Assembly (NCBI GenBank): GCA_902778255.1
Contig: CACYXD010000005.1
Span: forward strand, 179,585-243,584
Length of the DNA: 64,000 bases
Source: an uncultured Prevotellaceae bacterium
Lineage (GTDB): Bacteria > Bacteroidota > Bacteroidia > Bacteroidales > Bacteroidaceae
Direction of reading: 5' to 3'
Part shown: positions 19,586 through 28,217 of the stretch, piece by piece
How positions within the stretch are numbered: the first letter of the stretch is position 1
Layout of the letters: the number at the start of each line of letters is the position of its first letter
Translations under genes and position numbers: made by a program
The notes under the pieces: generated by a model
Database searches by the model: none
What the model was told of the DNA's origin: nothing
Seen by the model: the letters and a program-made list of their open reading frames with translations, nothing else

Positions 19586-19613
19586 AAATGAGAAATGAGA
19601 AACGAGAAATGAG
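19586..19613. repeat. AAATGAG heptamer array, four units
   Basis: Units AAATGAG, AAATGAG, AAACGAG, AAATGAG. Together with the following AAATTT it repeats, in the same orientation, the block at 17437-17470 on the other side of the CotH gene. Confidence 0.85.
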
Positions 19614-19653
19614 AAATTTACTTTTGGAATGCTGATTTTTTAAGAATATTGAT

Positions 19654-19661
19654 TAATTTTG
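19654..19661 (+). promoter_or_regulatory. -7 box of the phosphopantetheinyl transferase gene
   Basis: TAATTTTG ends 8 bp before the ATG at 19670, so the mRNA leader would be only a few nucleotides. A TTG start 21 bp further upstream would lie at the promoter and is therefore rejected. Confidence 0.55.
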
Positions 19662-19669
19662 CAGCGCAA

Positions 19670-20236
19670 ATGAAGGTTTATATCAACGACCATATCGAAT
19701 CTTTGGATCTGTCTGCGGCTCTGCTGCAAATCAGCGAGCAGCGCCGTGAGCAGGCCCTGCGTTTCAAGTATGAGCAAGGACAGCGACTCTGCGTGGCAGC
19801 TTACTTGCTTTTGAAGGAGGCGCTTCGTGAACAGGAGGGTATCACCGAAAATCCGGTGTTTGAATATGGCGAGCACGGCAAGCCTTCTATTGTGGGACAT
19901 CCGGAACTGCACTTCAGTTTAAGTCATTGCAAGGAGGCTGCCGTCTGTGTGCTGAGTCATCAGCCGGTTGGTATTGATGTGGAGAACATAGGGAGGTATC
20001 GTGACAGTGTGGCCCGCTATGCGATGAATGATGAGGAGTTGCTTCAGATACAACAGGCAGAGTGTCCTGAGGTAGTGTTCACTCGGTTGTGGACGATGAA
20101 GGAAAGTTTGCTGAAACTGACGGGGGAAGGAATAAATGATAACATGAAGGATACTTTGAAAGATACTGGTTCAAAGCGATTTACGATTGTGGAAAGAATA
20201 GATAGAAATTACATATATACCATTTGCGAATCATGA
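19670..20236 (+). CDS. 4'-phosphopantetheinyl transferase family protein
   Basis: Transfers the 4'-phosphopantetheine arm of CoA onto a serine of a carrier protein. The protein is 188 residues from the ATG at 19670. Conserved parts are GKPSI...FSLSHCKEAAVCVLS, the Mg2+-binding GIDVENIGRY and the WTMKESLLKLTGEGI helix with its catalytic Glu/Lys. This is an Sfp/AcpT-type member. The stop overlaps the next start (ATGA). No polyketide or peptide synthetase genes are nearby, so the carrier is probably housekeeping or unknown. Confidence 0.85.
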   Translation: MKVYINDHIESLDLSAALLQISEQRREQALRFKYEQGQRLCVAAYLLLKEALREQEGITENPVFEYGEHGKPSIVGHPELHFSLSHCKEAAVCVLSHQPVGIDVENIGRYRDSVARYAMNDEELLQIQQAECPEVVFTRLWTMKESLLKLTGEGINDNMKDTLKDTGSKRFTIVERIDRNYIYTICES

Positions 20237-21129
20237 GAATGAACACAGGATATAACCGCGAAGGCGAGTATGATCACTTCGTGGCAAATGAACAAAAACC
20301 GCTGTTGGAATGGCTCCTTGAGAATGTGAAGGAGAGTCGTACCAAGATCAAGGCCACCCTTCAAGGACGGGGTATCAAGGTCAATGGTAAGACGGTGACT
20401 CAGTTCGATTTTATGTTGGAGCCAGGCATGAAGGTTGCCGTGAGCAAAACCAAGCGCAACCAGCAGTCGTTCAAGAGCCGCTATGTGAAGATCGTGTATG
20501 AAGACCGTTGGCTCATCGTCATAGAGAAGAATATCGGTATCCTGTCAATGGCCGCCGGTCATTCGTCGCTCAATGTGAAAGCTGTGCTCGACGATTATTT
20601 CAAGAAGAGTCGCCAAAAGTGTACGGCCCATGTGGTTCACCGTCTGGACCGCGACACCAGTGGTCTGATGGTTTATGCCAAGGACATGGAGACCGAGCAG
20701 ATACTGGAGCACAACTGGCACCAGATAGTCTATGACCGTCGCTATGTGGCAGTGGTCAGCGGCGAGATGGAGCAGGACGAGGGTACTATCCAGAGCTGGC
20801 TCAAGGACAACAAGGCCTATATCACCTATTCGTCGCCTGTGGATAATGGTGGCAAACTGGCCATCACCCATTTCCACGTACTCGACCGCACTACCGAGCA
20901 CTCCTTGGTGGAGTATAAGTTGGAGACGGGTCGTAAGAACCAGATTCGCGTTCATTCTGCCGATATGGGTCATCCTGTCTGTGGCGACGAGAAATACGGC
21001 AATGGCGATGATCCCATCCACCGTCTCTGCCTGCACGCCTGGCTGTTGTGCTTCAATCATCCCATTACGGGCGAGCCTATGGAGTTTGAGACCCCTGTTC
21101 CCACTGCTTTCCGCCAACTTTTCAAGTAA
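20233..21129 (+). CDS. RluA-family RNA pseudouridine synthase
   Basis: A 298-residue enzyme converting uridine to pseudouridine in rRNA or tRNA. An N-terminal S4 domain (ESRTKIKATLQGRGIKVNGKTV, about residues 30-60) precedes the catalytic domain with HRLDRDTSG, whose Asp is the nucleophile, and the GRKNQIRVHSADMGHPVCGD motif. The exact RNA site cannot be told. The ATG at 20233 is chosen because it overlaps the upstream stop; a second ATG lies at 20239. A 50-residue membrane protein follows immediately. Confidence 0.9.
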   Translation: MRMNTGYNREGEYDHFVANEQKPLLEWLLENVKESRTKIKATLQGRGIKVNGKTVTQFDFMLEPGMKVAVSKTKRNQQSFKSRYVKIVYEDRWLIVIEKNIGILSMAAGHSSLNVKAVLDDYFKKSRQKCTAHVVHRLDRDTSGLMVYAKDMETEQILEHNWHQIVYDRRYVAVVSGEMEQDEGTIQSWLKDNKAYITYSSPVDNGGKLAITHFHVLDRTTEHSLVEYKLETGRKNQIRVHSADMGHPVCGDEKYGNGDDPIHRLCLHAWLLCFNHPITGEPMEFETPVPTAFRQLFK

Positions 21130-21282
21130 ATGATGGACAACTGGATATATTACGTTGTAGCCCTGCTCGTCATAATTGCAGCGGCCTATATCATCAAAAA
21201 AGTAGCCAGCTGCTTGGTGAAGCTTGTTGTCTTCCTCGTGCTGCTGGCTGCTCTGTGTGCCGGTTATTACTATCTGTCTTAG
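21130..21282 (+). CDS. 50-residue membrane protein
   Basis: The ATG immediately follows the RluA-family stop codon (TAAATGATG). The peptide begins MMDNWIYYVVALLVIIAA and has two hydrophobic stretches (residues about 6-22 and 31-47) separated by a short basic segment (IIKKVASCLVK), so a hairpin of two membrane helices is likely. Its stop overlaps the end of the convergent deaminase gene by 4 bp. Tight packing and an uninterrupted membrane-type sequence argue it is real. Function unknown. Confidence 0.65.
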   Translation: MMDNWIYYVVALLVIIAAAYIIKKVASCLVKLVVFLVLLAALCAGYYYLS

Positions 21283-21746
21283 TATTCCGTTTTGTCTTCT
21301 TTCTCGTCCCACATACGGAAGGCCTCCAATGCCTCGTCGCGCAGTAGTATCTCCGACGGCTTCTTGCGGTCTTCCGGCTTCAAGGCTATCTCCTCATAGA
21401 TAAAATCATCGTCAAACCCTATCTTGGCAGCGTCTTTGCGGTCGTTGCCCATGTAGATTTTGTCGAGATGAGCCCAGTAGATGGCGCCGAAGCACATAGG
21501 ACAGGGCTCGCAAGACGTAAAGATCTCGCAGCCACTCAGGTCGAAAGTGCCCAGTTTCTTGCAGGCCTTGCGGATTGTGGACACCTCGGCATGAGCCGTA
21601 GGGTCGCAGTCGATGGTTACACAGTTGGAGCCCTCGGCTACTATCTCGCCGTTGCGGGCTATGACGGCCCCAAAGGGTCCGCCGCCGTTGCGCACGCTCT
21701 GCTTTGAGAGTTCAATGGCGCGTCGCATCAATTCCTTGTTTGTCAT
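21279..21746 (-). CDS. nucleoside/guanine deaminase of the cytidine deaminase fold
   Basis: A 155-residue zinc deaminase. The zinc site is visible as THAEV (His-Ala-Glu, general acid/base) and CEPCPMCFGAI. Length, the NGGGPFGAV segment and the C-terminal FIYEEIALKPEDR...EAFRMWDEKEDKTEY match the guanine deaminase (GuaD) branch rather than tRNA adenosine deaminase TadA. It would convert guanine to xanthine. It overlaps the HD-domain gene by 4 bp, so the two are probably cotranscribed. Confidence 0.85.
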   Translation of the reverse strand: MTNKELMRRAIELSKQSVRNGGGPFGAVIARNGEIVAEGSNCVTIDCDPTAHAEVSTIRKACKKLGTFDLSGCEIFTSCEPCPMCFGAIYWAHLDKIYMGNDRKDAAKIGFDDDFIYEEIALKPEDRKKPSEILLRDEALEAFRMWDEKEDKTEY

Positions 21747-22378
21747 ACGTTCTCTTGATTAAAGTATTTTTCAAATTGCTCGCGCAGCAGGCTCGTATTA
21801 GCGATAATGTTGCGCAGTTCCTTGAGTTTCTCTTCATTAGGCGAGCCAGGTATCCAGAGGCGTATATAGCCGTTGTTGGAGTATTTCTGGTCCATGTGCT
21901 CCTTGAACCTGAGCCACTGGTGCTCCTTGTCCAGCTCAGGGTAGTTGGCCAGTCCGTATTGCACCGTACGCTGAAACACCACCTCTGGCACAATGTCCCT
22001 GTCGGCCTCGGCTACTATCTTGCCGTACATGCTGCGAGGTGCACGTGAGGCTGAGGCGCGATGGTCTTCAATCGCCTCTTTCATGATCTTGATCTGTTCG
22101 GCCGAGAACCATTTCTTCAATCTAGCATCGCTCTGCAGTATTTTCCCGCCTGTGATATGATGCACAGCCCTGGGGCCCGACATTCCCACGTCGTGGTAGG
22201 CCGCAATGGTATAAACCATGTTGATATCGGCTCCCGTTCGTTTTGCCAATTCCAAGCTTCGGCGTATCACGCGCGTCACATGTTCCAGGTTGTGTGCACG
22301 GTCGAAACTGGCATACTGAGGCAGTATCTGTGTCTCTATAAACTCCACCAAATCCAGACTTGCTGTGTTGCTCATCAT
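21743..22378 (-). CDS. HD-domain hydrolase
   Basis: A 211-residue HD-superfamily metal-dependent phosphohydrolase. The first metal ligand is in DRAHNLEHV (residues about 26-34), the HD pair is in AAYHDVGMSG, and further histidines (HHITGG, EDHRAS) and an aspartate (VAEADRDI) complete the pattern. Such proteins hydrolyse nucleotides or related phosphate compounds; the substrate is unknown. It is the first gene of a two-gene transcript with the deaminase, and its promoter is interleaved with that of menA. Confidence 0.8.
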   Translation of the reverse strand: MMSNTASLDLVEFIETQILPQYASFDRAHNLEHVTRVIRRSLELAKRTGADINMVYTIAAYHDVGMSGPRAVHHITGGKILQSDARLKKWFSAEQIKIMKEAIEDHRASASRAPRSMYGKIVAEADRDIVPEVVFQRTVQYGLANYPELDKEHQWLRFKEHMDQKYSNNGYIRLWIPGSPNEEKLKELRNIIANTSLLREQFEKYFNQENV

Positions 22379-22396
22379 AACTTTTTACAGATTTAT

Positions 22397-22431
22397 TTTG
22401 CAAATATACGGAAAAAGAATTAATTTTGCAA
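22397..22431. promoter_or_regulatory. overlapping divergent promoters (HD gene / menA)
   Basis: Plus strand: TTTG (22397-22400), 20 bp, TAATTTTG (22421-22428). Minus strand: TTG (22429-22431), 20 bp, TATATTTG (22401-22408). Both match the consensus and each lies inside the other, so polymerase should occupy only one at a time. Confidence 0.8.
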
Positions 22432-22453
22432 GCGTTTTCCGAAAAATCAAGTA

Positions 22454-23353
22454 ATGGAAGTACAGAAAAACTCGCTGAAAGCATGGATTTTGGCTGCAAG
22501 ACCCAAGACGTTGACAGGTGCTGCTGTGCCCGTTATGATTGGTCTGGCCTTGGCTTGGAAGGATGCGTCGCAGTATGTGGGCGATGTGTTCAATTGGGTG
22601 CCTGCCGTGCTCTGCCTGCTCTTTGCTTTCATTATGCAGATTGATGCCAACTTTATCAACGACTTCATTGACTATGCCAAGGGTACCGACGACCGCGAGA
22701 CCCGTTTAGGACCGGAAAGAGCTTGTACGCAAGGGTGGGTGAGTATTGAGCGTATGAAGCACGCCATAGCCCTGACCACCGTCCTGGCTTGTCTGGTGGG
22801 TTTGCCGCTGATATGGTTTGGCGGTTTGGAGATGGTGCTTGTCGGACTGCTCTGCGTGGTGTTCTGTTTCCTCTACACCACCCATCTCTCGTATCTTGGA
22901 CTGGGCGATGTGCTGGTGCTGGTATTCTTCGGTCTGATTCCCGTCTGTATTACCTATTACATCCAGTTACATACTGTCACCCTTGAGGTGCTCATCGCCT
23001 CTCTGGCCTGTGGCCTTGTCATTGATGGTCTGCTGCTGGTCAATAACTTCCGCGACCGTGATACCGACCTGCAGGCAGGGAAAAACACCCTTGTGGTGCG
23101 TATTGGTGAGCGCGCAGCCATCTGGCTCTATCTCCTTGTGGGCATCATCGCTTGTTTATCGGGTGTTGTTTTTGCGCTGAACGGCCTTTGGTGGGCTTTT
23201 GGCTTGCCGTTCCTTTATCTGCTGCTTCATGTCTTTACTTTCTTGAAGATGAAGCGTATCTGGAAGGGTAGGGAACTGAACAAGTGCCTGGGCGAGACGG
23301 CCCGTAATATCTTCATCTACGGACTGCTTTTGTCGGTAGGCATTTTGCTATAG
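22454..23353 (+). CDS. menA: 1,4-dihydroxy-2-naphthoate polyprenyltransferase
   Basis: MenA attaches the polyprenyl tail to dihydroxynaphthoate in menaquinone synthesis, at the cytoplasmic membrane. The 299-residue UbiA-fold protein has about nine hydrophobic segments and two aspartate-rich motifs: NDFIDYAKGTDDRETRLGP (residues about 70-90) and NNFRDRDTDLQAGKNTL (about 195-212). Other men genes are not in the window. Transcription starts from one arm of the overlapping divergent promoter. Confidence 0.93.
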   Translation: MEVQKNSLKAWILAARPKTLTGAAVPVMIGLALAWKDASQYVGDVFNWVPAVLCLLFAFIMQIDANFINDFIDYAKGTDDRETRLGPERACTQGWVSIERMKHAIALTTVLACLVGLPLIWFGGLEMVLVGLLCVVFCFLYTTHLSYLGLGDVLVLVFFGLIPVCITYYIQLHTVTLEVLIASLACGLVIDGLLLVNNFRDRDTDLQAGKNTLVVRIGERAAIWLYLLVGIIACLSGVVFALNGLWWAFGLPFLYLLLHVFTFLKMKRIWKGRELNKCLGETARNIFIYGLLLSVGILL

Positions 23354-23387
23354 TAATACCAATTTAATATTAAATAAACACATTATT

Positions 23388-25556
23388 ATGAGAAAATTTT
23401 TATTCTTTACTTCTGCCTTGGTGATGCTTGCCCTTACGGCAATGGCCGTTCCTGCAAAGCGCGGCCAGCAAAAGATGCTGACACTTGCCAATGGTACAGA
23501 GGTGAAAGCAACCCTTGTAGGTGATGAACACGGACATTACTGGCTTGCCGATGATGGCGCTGCCTATGTCGATGTGGACGGTATCTACCAGCAGGTTGAC
23601 GCACAGCAGATTGCCGAGAAGGCAAAGGTGCGCCGTCAGACAGTCAACAGCAAGCGCGTGAAGCGTCTGCAAGCCAGTCGCAGAGTAGGCGAGGTGGGCA
23701 GTTATACTGGCAAGAAGCGTGCTATCATCATTCTTGTGAATTTCAAGAATGTCACCTTCGAGTCAACAAATGCTTATTTCAATCGTATTGCCAATGAGGA
23801 GAACTTCAAAGACGGCAGTTTTAAAGGCTCTATGGCCGACTATTTCAAGGCTCAGAGCCGTGGAAAGTTCGAACTCGACTTCGATGTTGTAGGCCCTGTT
23901 ACCGTGAGTGAAAACGCCTCTTACTATGGCAAAAACGACAGTGAGGGCAATGACCTGTATCCTGGCAAGATGGTGATTGAGGCCGTCAAGTTGGCAAAGG
24001 ATTCGGTCAGCAACTGGAAACAGTACGACTGGGACAACGACGGATATGTTGATCAGGTGTATGTGGTCTATGCTGGTCAGGGTGAGGCCGACGGCGGTGC
24101 CGCTTCTACTATCTGGCCTCATGCCTATACGCTGAGTTCAGCCAAGGCCTATGGCGACGGCACGGGTCCTGTCACCGTGGCTACCGGTCTGAAGGTCGAT
24201 ACCTATGCCTGTGGCAGCGAGCTCGACGGCTATGGCAATGTGGGCGGTATCGGCACCATGTGTCATGAGTTCAGCCACTGTCTGGGCTATCCCGACTTCT
24301 ATGATATCGACTACAGCGGCGGTTGGGGTATGGATATTTGGGACCTGATGTGTAGTGGTTCCTACAATGGTGACGGCTATCTGCCTGCCGGCTATACCAG
24401 CTATGAGCGCTGGGAGGCAGGATGGGAAGAGCCCACTGTGCTCGAGGACGAGGATGTCAACGTGAGCAGTCTGCCTTCATTGCAGAGCAGCGGCCAGAGC
24501 TACATTATTTATAATAAGAAGAATCGCGACGAGTATTATATGCTCGAGAACCGTCAGCAGGACGGCTGGGATGCCGGTCTGCCAGGCGCTGGCTTGCTCA
24601 TTGTCCACGTGGACTATAATGAGAGCGTATGGGCCAACAATCAGCCCAACGACGATCCTAACCATCAGCGTATGACTTGGGTCCAGGCCGACAATAAGTT
24701 GCAGACCACCCGTTACATGGGTGAAGAGTATCTTACGCTTGAAGGTCTTGAGACCGACCTCTTCCCTTATAACAGCAACAACAGCTTCAACCGCAGCACC
24801 AAACCCGCTGCCAAGCTCTTCAACAACAATGTTGACGGTACCAAGTACCTCACCTCATCTGTTGAGGATATCACCCGCAATGCCGATGGCTCTATTGCCT
24901 TTAAGTTTGTGGCCCAGTATAACAGCAGCGTAACACCTGATCCCGACCCAGATGATCCCGACCAGCCTTCTGTTGAAGGTGCCGTGTTCTATGAGTCGTT
25001 CAGCGAGTGTGCCGGCAAGGGTGGCAATGATGATGAGTGGGGTTCGTCTGTGGCCAGCGCCAAGTTCCAGCCCGATAATGACGGATGGGTGGCTACAGCC
25101 TCTTATGGTGGCTACCAGTGTGCACGTTTCGGCTCAAGCAAGAAGTCGGGCGTAGCTAAGAGTCCTCGTATCCCCCTGAATTCTAATGAGCACACCCTCA
25201 CCTTCAAGGCAGCAGCCTGGGGTACCGACTCTAAGACGCTGAGCCTTTCGACCGAGGGTTCTACCGTTGTCATTGAGCCAAAGAGCTTTACGATGGGGGC
25301 AGGCGAGTGGACCACCTTTACCGCTAAGATCAAGGGTACAGGTACTGTGAGCCTGGTGTTTACGCCTGGCAAGCGCTTCTTCCTTGACGAGGTTGCTGTG
25401 ATCGACGATGTGGTGGCTACTTCTATCACCACCGTTGACAGCTCAGCTCGTCGTTCTAACGCCATCTACACCCTTGATGGTCGCTTCGTAGGCACCGATG
25501 CCAGCACGCTGCGCCACGGCCTTTATATCATCAACGGCAAGAAGGTGGTGAAATAA
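23388..25556 (+). CDS. secreted M6-family metalloprotease with T9SS tail
   Basis: A 722-residue exported zinc protease of the immune inhibitor A (M6) type. It has a signal peptide (ending AMA), a propeptide-like region to about residue 110 and the M6 catalytic domain with the zinc motif HEFSH (in GTMCHEFSHCLGYPDFYD), followed by WDLMCSGSYNGDG. After a PDPDPDDPDQP linker comes a beta-sandwich domain (about 540-680) and a T9SS-like tail (YTLDGRFVG...LRHGLYIINGKKVVK). It is probably delivered to the surface and could digest host or dietary protein; the substrate is not known. Confidence 0.88.
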   Translation: MRKFLFFTSALVMLALTAMAVPAKRGQQKMLTLANGTEVKATLVGDEHGHYWLADDGAAYVDVDGIYQQVDAQQIAEKAKVRRQTVNSKRVKRLQASRRVGEVGSYTGKKRAIIILVNFKNVTFESTNAYFNRIANEENFKDGSFKGSMADYFKAQSRGKFELDFDVVGPVTVSENASYYGKNDSEGNDLYPGKMVIEAVKLAKDSVSNWKQYDWDNDGYVDQVYVVYAGQGEADGGAASTIWPHAYTLSSAKAYGDGTGPVTVATGLKVDTYACGSELDGYGNVGGIGTMCHEFSHCLGYPDFYDIDYSGGWGMDIWDLMCSGSYNGDGYLPAGYTSYERWEAGWEEPTVLEDEDVNVSSLPSLQSSGQSYIIYNKKNRDEYYMLENRQQDGWDAGLPGAGLLIVHVDYNESVWANNQPNDDPNHQRMTWVQADNKLQTTRYMGEEYLTLEGLETDLFPYNSNNSFNRSTKPAAKLFNNNVDGTKYLTSSVEDITRNADGSIAFKFVAQYNSSVTPDPDPDDPDQPSVEGAVFYESFSECAGKGGNDDEWGSSVASAKFQPDNDGWVATASYGGYQCARFGSSKKSGVAKSPRIPLNSNEHTLTFKAAAWGTDSKTLSLSTEGSTVVIEPKSFTMGAGEWTTFTAKIKGTGTVSLVFTPGKRFFLDEVAVIDDVVATSITTVDSSARRSNAIYTLDGRFVGTDASTLRHGLYIINGKKVVK

Positions 25557-25586
25557 ATCATTACTTGGATTTAGACCATAAAAAAA

Positions 25587-25618
25587 GCAGGATCTCGATT
25601 GAGGTCCTGCCTTTTTTT
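25587..25618 (+). terminator. rho-independent terminator after the M6 protease
   Basis: GCAGGA...CTC (25587-25596) pairs with GAG.TCCTGC (25601-25610), with a T run (25612-25618). An A run precedes the stem, so it may also end the minus-strand small gene at 25633. Confidence 0.85.
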
Positions 25619-25632
25619 GTGCTTATTGTGAT

Positions 25633-25800
25633 TTAAAACTCGTCGTCTTCCCACAAACTGAATTCACGTGAGTAGTTCACGGGAGCCTCTGAACTACCTT
25701 GATCGGCCTGGTCGTTCTGGAGATTATCCAACGAAGCGGCAATCATGTCTAATGTCTCCATCTCAATATCGCTGATTGAGGGTGCTATATATTTTTTCAT
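25633..25800 (-). CDS. 55-residue acidic small protein
   Basis: Reads MKKYIAPSISDIEMETLDMI at the start and SREFSLWEDDEF at the end. The pattern (MKKYI.P......TL.MIAASL, then an acidic end with a REF.LWEDD-like motif) resembles short open frames I recall from other Bacteroidales genomes; this is recollection, not a search. There is no signal peptide or membrane segment. It lies 59 bp upstream of the next minus-strand gene's stop and just inside the terminator of the protease. Function unknown. Confidence 0.6.
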   Translation of the reverse strand: MKKYIAPSISDIEMETLDMIAASLDNLQNDQADQGSSEAPVNYSREFSLWEDDEF

Positions 25801-25859
25801 ATCTTTGTCTATTTTTTTTGAAACGAATTTGAATAATTTGAATGATTCTACGCTTGAAT

Positions 25860-27986
25860 TTATTTGATCACTACCTTGCGTCCGTTGTTGATATACAGAC
25901 CCTTCCTTGGCTGAGCCACGCGGCGGCCCTGCAGGTCGAATACGGTTGCGTTAGCAGACTCATCAATCTTCACGATTCGTTTGTCACAGATACCTGTTGT
26001 CTCTTCCTCATCCAGAGCAAAGAAACCACGTGCGGGAGCCAGATCGTCTGCCACCTTCAGGTAAGCAGAACCAGCCTTACACCAGCTGCCTGCAGCGTTC
26101 ACCTTATAGAAGCCCATCACGTCGCTCTTCTTCGACAGGATATAGTTGGTATAGCCTGCCTCAGTGCTCTGTGCCAGCTGTATCTTTGCGGGAATACCTA
26201 CGAATGCGTTGTCGGCATTTGCATCGGCAGAAGCAATCACGGGGATGTCCTCATTAGCAGCACCACCGCTCACGCTGCGCAGCAATACGCCCTCGCCAGC
26301 CTTCACTGTGTTCACCTTGGTAAGGGTAATCACGCCACCAGTGGTTACAGAAGCCTTGCAAGCCTCAATAGCCGTTGCACTCGTGAAGTCCAGGTTGTAT
26401 TCAGGGCAGAGGGTAGCGTAGCCGTCAGCGGTGACAGAGACGGGAACAGGAGCATACTTAATAAGGACGTAGTCAAAATCTTCGGATTGGTTTGTTTTTT
26501 CTGTACCGCTATTTGCACCGTTGATAAATAAACTAGAAGTTTCTTCATTTAAAGTAAAATTGGCAGACTTAACTCCTGTTGTCATGTCATCAGTGCTTGT
26601 TCCAACAGAAGCCAAGAAATCATTAGTTGATTGACGGATACCAAGAGAGCGTTTGTTTGCAGCAGTTATTTTAGCAATAATAGAATAAGTACCTGCAGGC
26701 AATGTCCCTACACTAATACCTCTGTCTCTTTTGTTTTGTGCGGCTACATATCCTGTACCTCCGTTAGAATATGTGTAGTTTGTTCCAGCTGAAGCTTCTG
26801 CTTCTTGGAAGAATACTATACTTTTGTCAATACTGTATGTTACAGATTTCTCAACCACTTGTCCATCTGTAAATACACCACTTTCACCAAATGTTGAAGT
26901 ATTGTCTGCTTTATAGTAGCTTCCACCATTCAGAACATACATAGGATATGCATAGCTCCAAGTACATACTTTCGCATCAGTTTCAGTAAGAGGTGTTGAA
27001 ACCAACACAGGATCGTTAGTTCCTAATGTTGTTGTAACCTTCAGAGTTGCTGTATAAGGGGCGCGAACAGGAACATTCAGTACATTACTTGCGGCGCTGG
27101 CCACCAAAGTCATAGAGGGTGCTTCTGAAGCAGTAATCAGATAATGATTGCCAACATATCCTTCTTCTGTGCCATCAATGGCCGTTTCTGCTGTTATGAC
27201 CGCATTTACTTCATTTGTTGCTGATACGGTTTTAACAGTTGTTCCGCTAAGTTGATAATTTATTGTGTAACCTGCAAGGTCAGCAGTAGTAACAGTCTCA
27301 TCTATCTTTATTGACTTCAGCGTACAAGCTCTGTCTGTTTTACCTTTGGGGTCTGTGGTAGTATAGTCAAAGCCCATTGTCACACCACTAAAGTCAGATG
27401 TTGACACTGTTCCGTTTCCAGACTTTTTACCGCTTGTGGCCAATGTAATGTCATAGGAGACTGCCTTTGACATTCTGTTAATTTCAAAGTGGATAGTCAT
27501 GTCACAGTTACGAACATCGTTCTGGTTTGTCGAAATAGTTGTGGAGACACCACCAATTACTACAACTGTGTTCTTGTCTTGTCCATAAGCCCTTACTTCA
27601 ACATCGCCAAATTTTATGTACGAATAGTCACCTGCACCACCTGTATTATTACCAGAGTTCCAAACTGCGTCAATCGTGAGTGTTGAATTGGTGGTTGTCG
27701 CTATTGCCTTGCTTGCGGTAAATGCATGATTTCTAATGTTACTTTTCACATTTAATGCATTATCAACAATGGAAACATTTACAGTAGGTGCACCTGTGTA
27801 GGTTGAAGTAGTAGTCCAACCATTAGGAGCAGTCTCTGCATGGTACTTAGCAGCATCTGAATCAGTCCAATCATTTCCAGTTGTACCTTTTTCCCAAAGT
27901 GTTGTGGTTGAATCTGCCCACGCACTACTCCCCACCATCACACATGCTGCGACGAGGAGCGATTTTAAAAAAGTAATTTTTTTCAT
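25860..27986 (-). CDS. large secreted beta-rich protein with T9SS-like tail
   Basis: The ATG at 27986 is chosen because it begins a good signal peptide (MKKITFLKSLLVAACVMVGSSAWA) and lies 37 bp after a promoter; the longer open frame upstream has no such feature. The mature ~685 residues contain several beta-sandwich stretches, including a carbohydrate-binding-like segment (ISVGTLPAGTYSIIAKI...VLIKYAP), and end with a type-A tail (VFDLQGRRVAQPRKGLYINNGRKVVIK). No catalytic motif is seen. It is probably a surface adhesin or glycan-binding protein; the binding role is inference. Confidence 0.65.
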   Translation of the reverse strand: MKKITFLKSLLVAACVMVGSSAWADSTTTLWEKGTTGNDWTDSDAAKYHAETAPNGWTTTSTYTGAPTVNVSIVDNALNVKSNIRNHAFTASKAIATTTNSTLTIDAVWNSGNNTGGAGDYSYIKFGDVEVRAYGQDKNTVVVIGGVSTTISTNQNDVRNCDMTIHFEINRMSKAVSYDITLATSGKKSGNGTVSTSDFSGVTMGFDYTTTDPKGKTDRACTLKSIKIDETVTTADLAGYTINYQLSGTTVKTVSATNEVNAVITAETAIDGTEEGYVGNHYLITASEAPSMTLVASAASNVLNVPVRAPYTATLKVTTTLGTNDPVLVSTPLTETDAKVCTWSYAYPMYVLNGGSYYKADNTSTFGESGVFTDGQVVEKSVTYSIDKSIVFFQEAEASAGTNYTYSNGGTGYVAAQNKRDRGISVGTLPAGTYSIIAKITAANKRSLGIRQSTNDFLASVGTSTDDMTTGVKSANFTLNEETSSLFINGANSGTEKTNQSEDFDYVLIKYAPVPVSVTADGYATLCPEYNLDFTSATAIEACKASVTTGGVITLTKVNTVKAGEGVLLRSVSGGAANEDIPVIASADANADNAFVGIPAKIQLAQSTEAGYTNYILSKKSDVMGFYKVNAAGSWCKAGSAYLKVADDLAPARGFFALDEEETTGICDKRIVKIDESANATVFDLQGRRVAQPRKGLYINNGRKVVIK

Positions 27987-28023
27987 TATAGTTAAATATT
28001 TAAAAATAGTAATTTTCGGAGTG

Positions 28024-28055
28024 CAAAGGTATATTAAATAGGTGAAACAGCAAAA
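28024..28055 (-). promoter_or_regulatory. promoter of the secreted protein gene
   Basis: Minus strand -33 TTTTG (28051-28055), 19 bp, -7 TACCTTTG (28024-28031). The spacing fits the consensus and supports the start at 27986. Confidence 0.75.
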
Positions 28056-28158
28056 CAATTGCGTTCTAAAAAGCTGATTTTGTAGGAAAAAAGTCATATT
28101 GTGGGGTGTTGTCTTTCGCGAAGGTGTATATCCGATGCATCTGGAATACGATTGCAAA

Positions 28159-28193
28159 GGTACCTTGTTTTCTAACTGTCATCTGTCATCTGT
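28159..28193. repeat. 35-bp direct repeat, left copy
   Basis: Begins GGTACCTTGTTTT and ends in three CTGT(CAT) steps; identical to 28550-28584 except for one base. It contains a 7-bp-period TGTCATC array. Confidence 0.9.
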
Positions 28194-28217
28194 AATAGAA
28201 GACGCCATTTGTTTCAG

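Noticed and set aside
20545-21312. Long antisense frame over the RluA-family gene
   Set aside because: Codon pattern mirrors the sense gene; no promoter or protein family supports it. The same holds for the antisense frames at 2002-2784, 444-1283 and 52150-52863.
27987-28157. N-terminal extension of the secreted protein to 28157
   Set aside because: It would put a signal peptide in the middle of the protein and crosses the promoter at 28024-28055.
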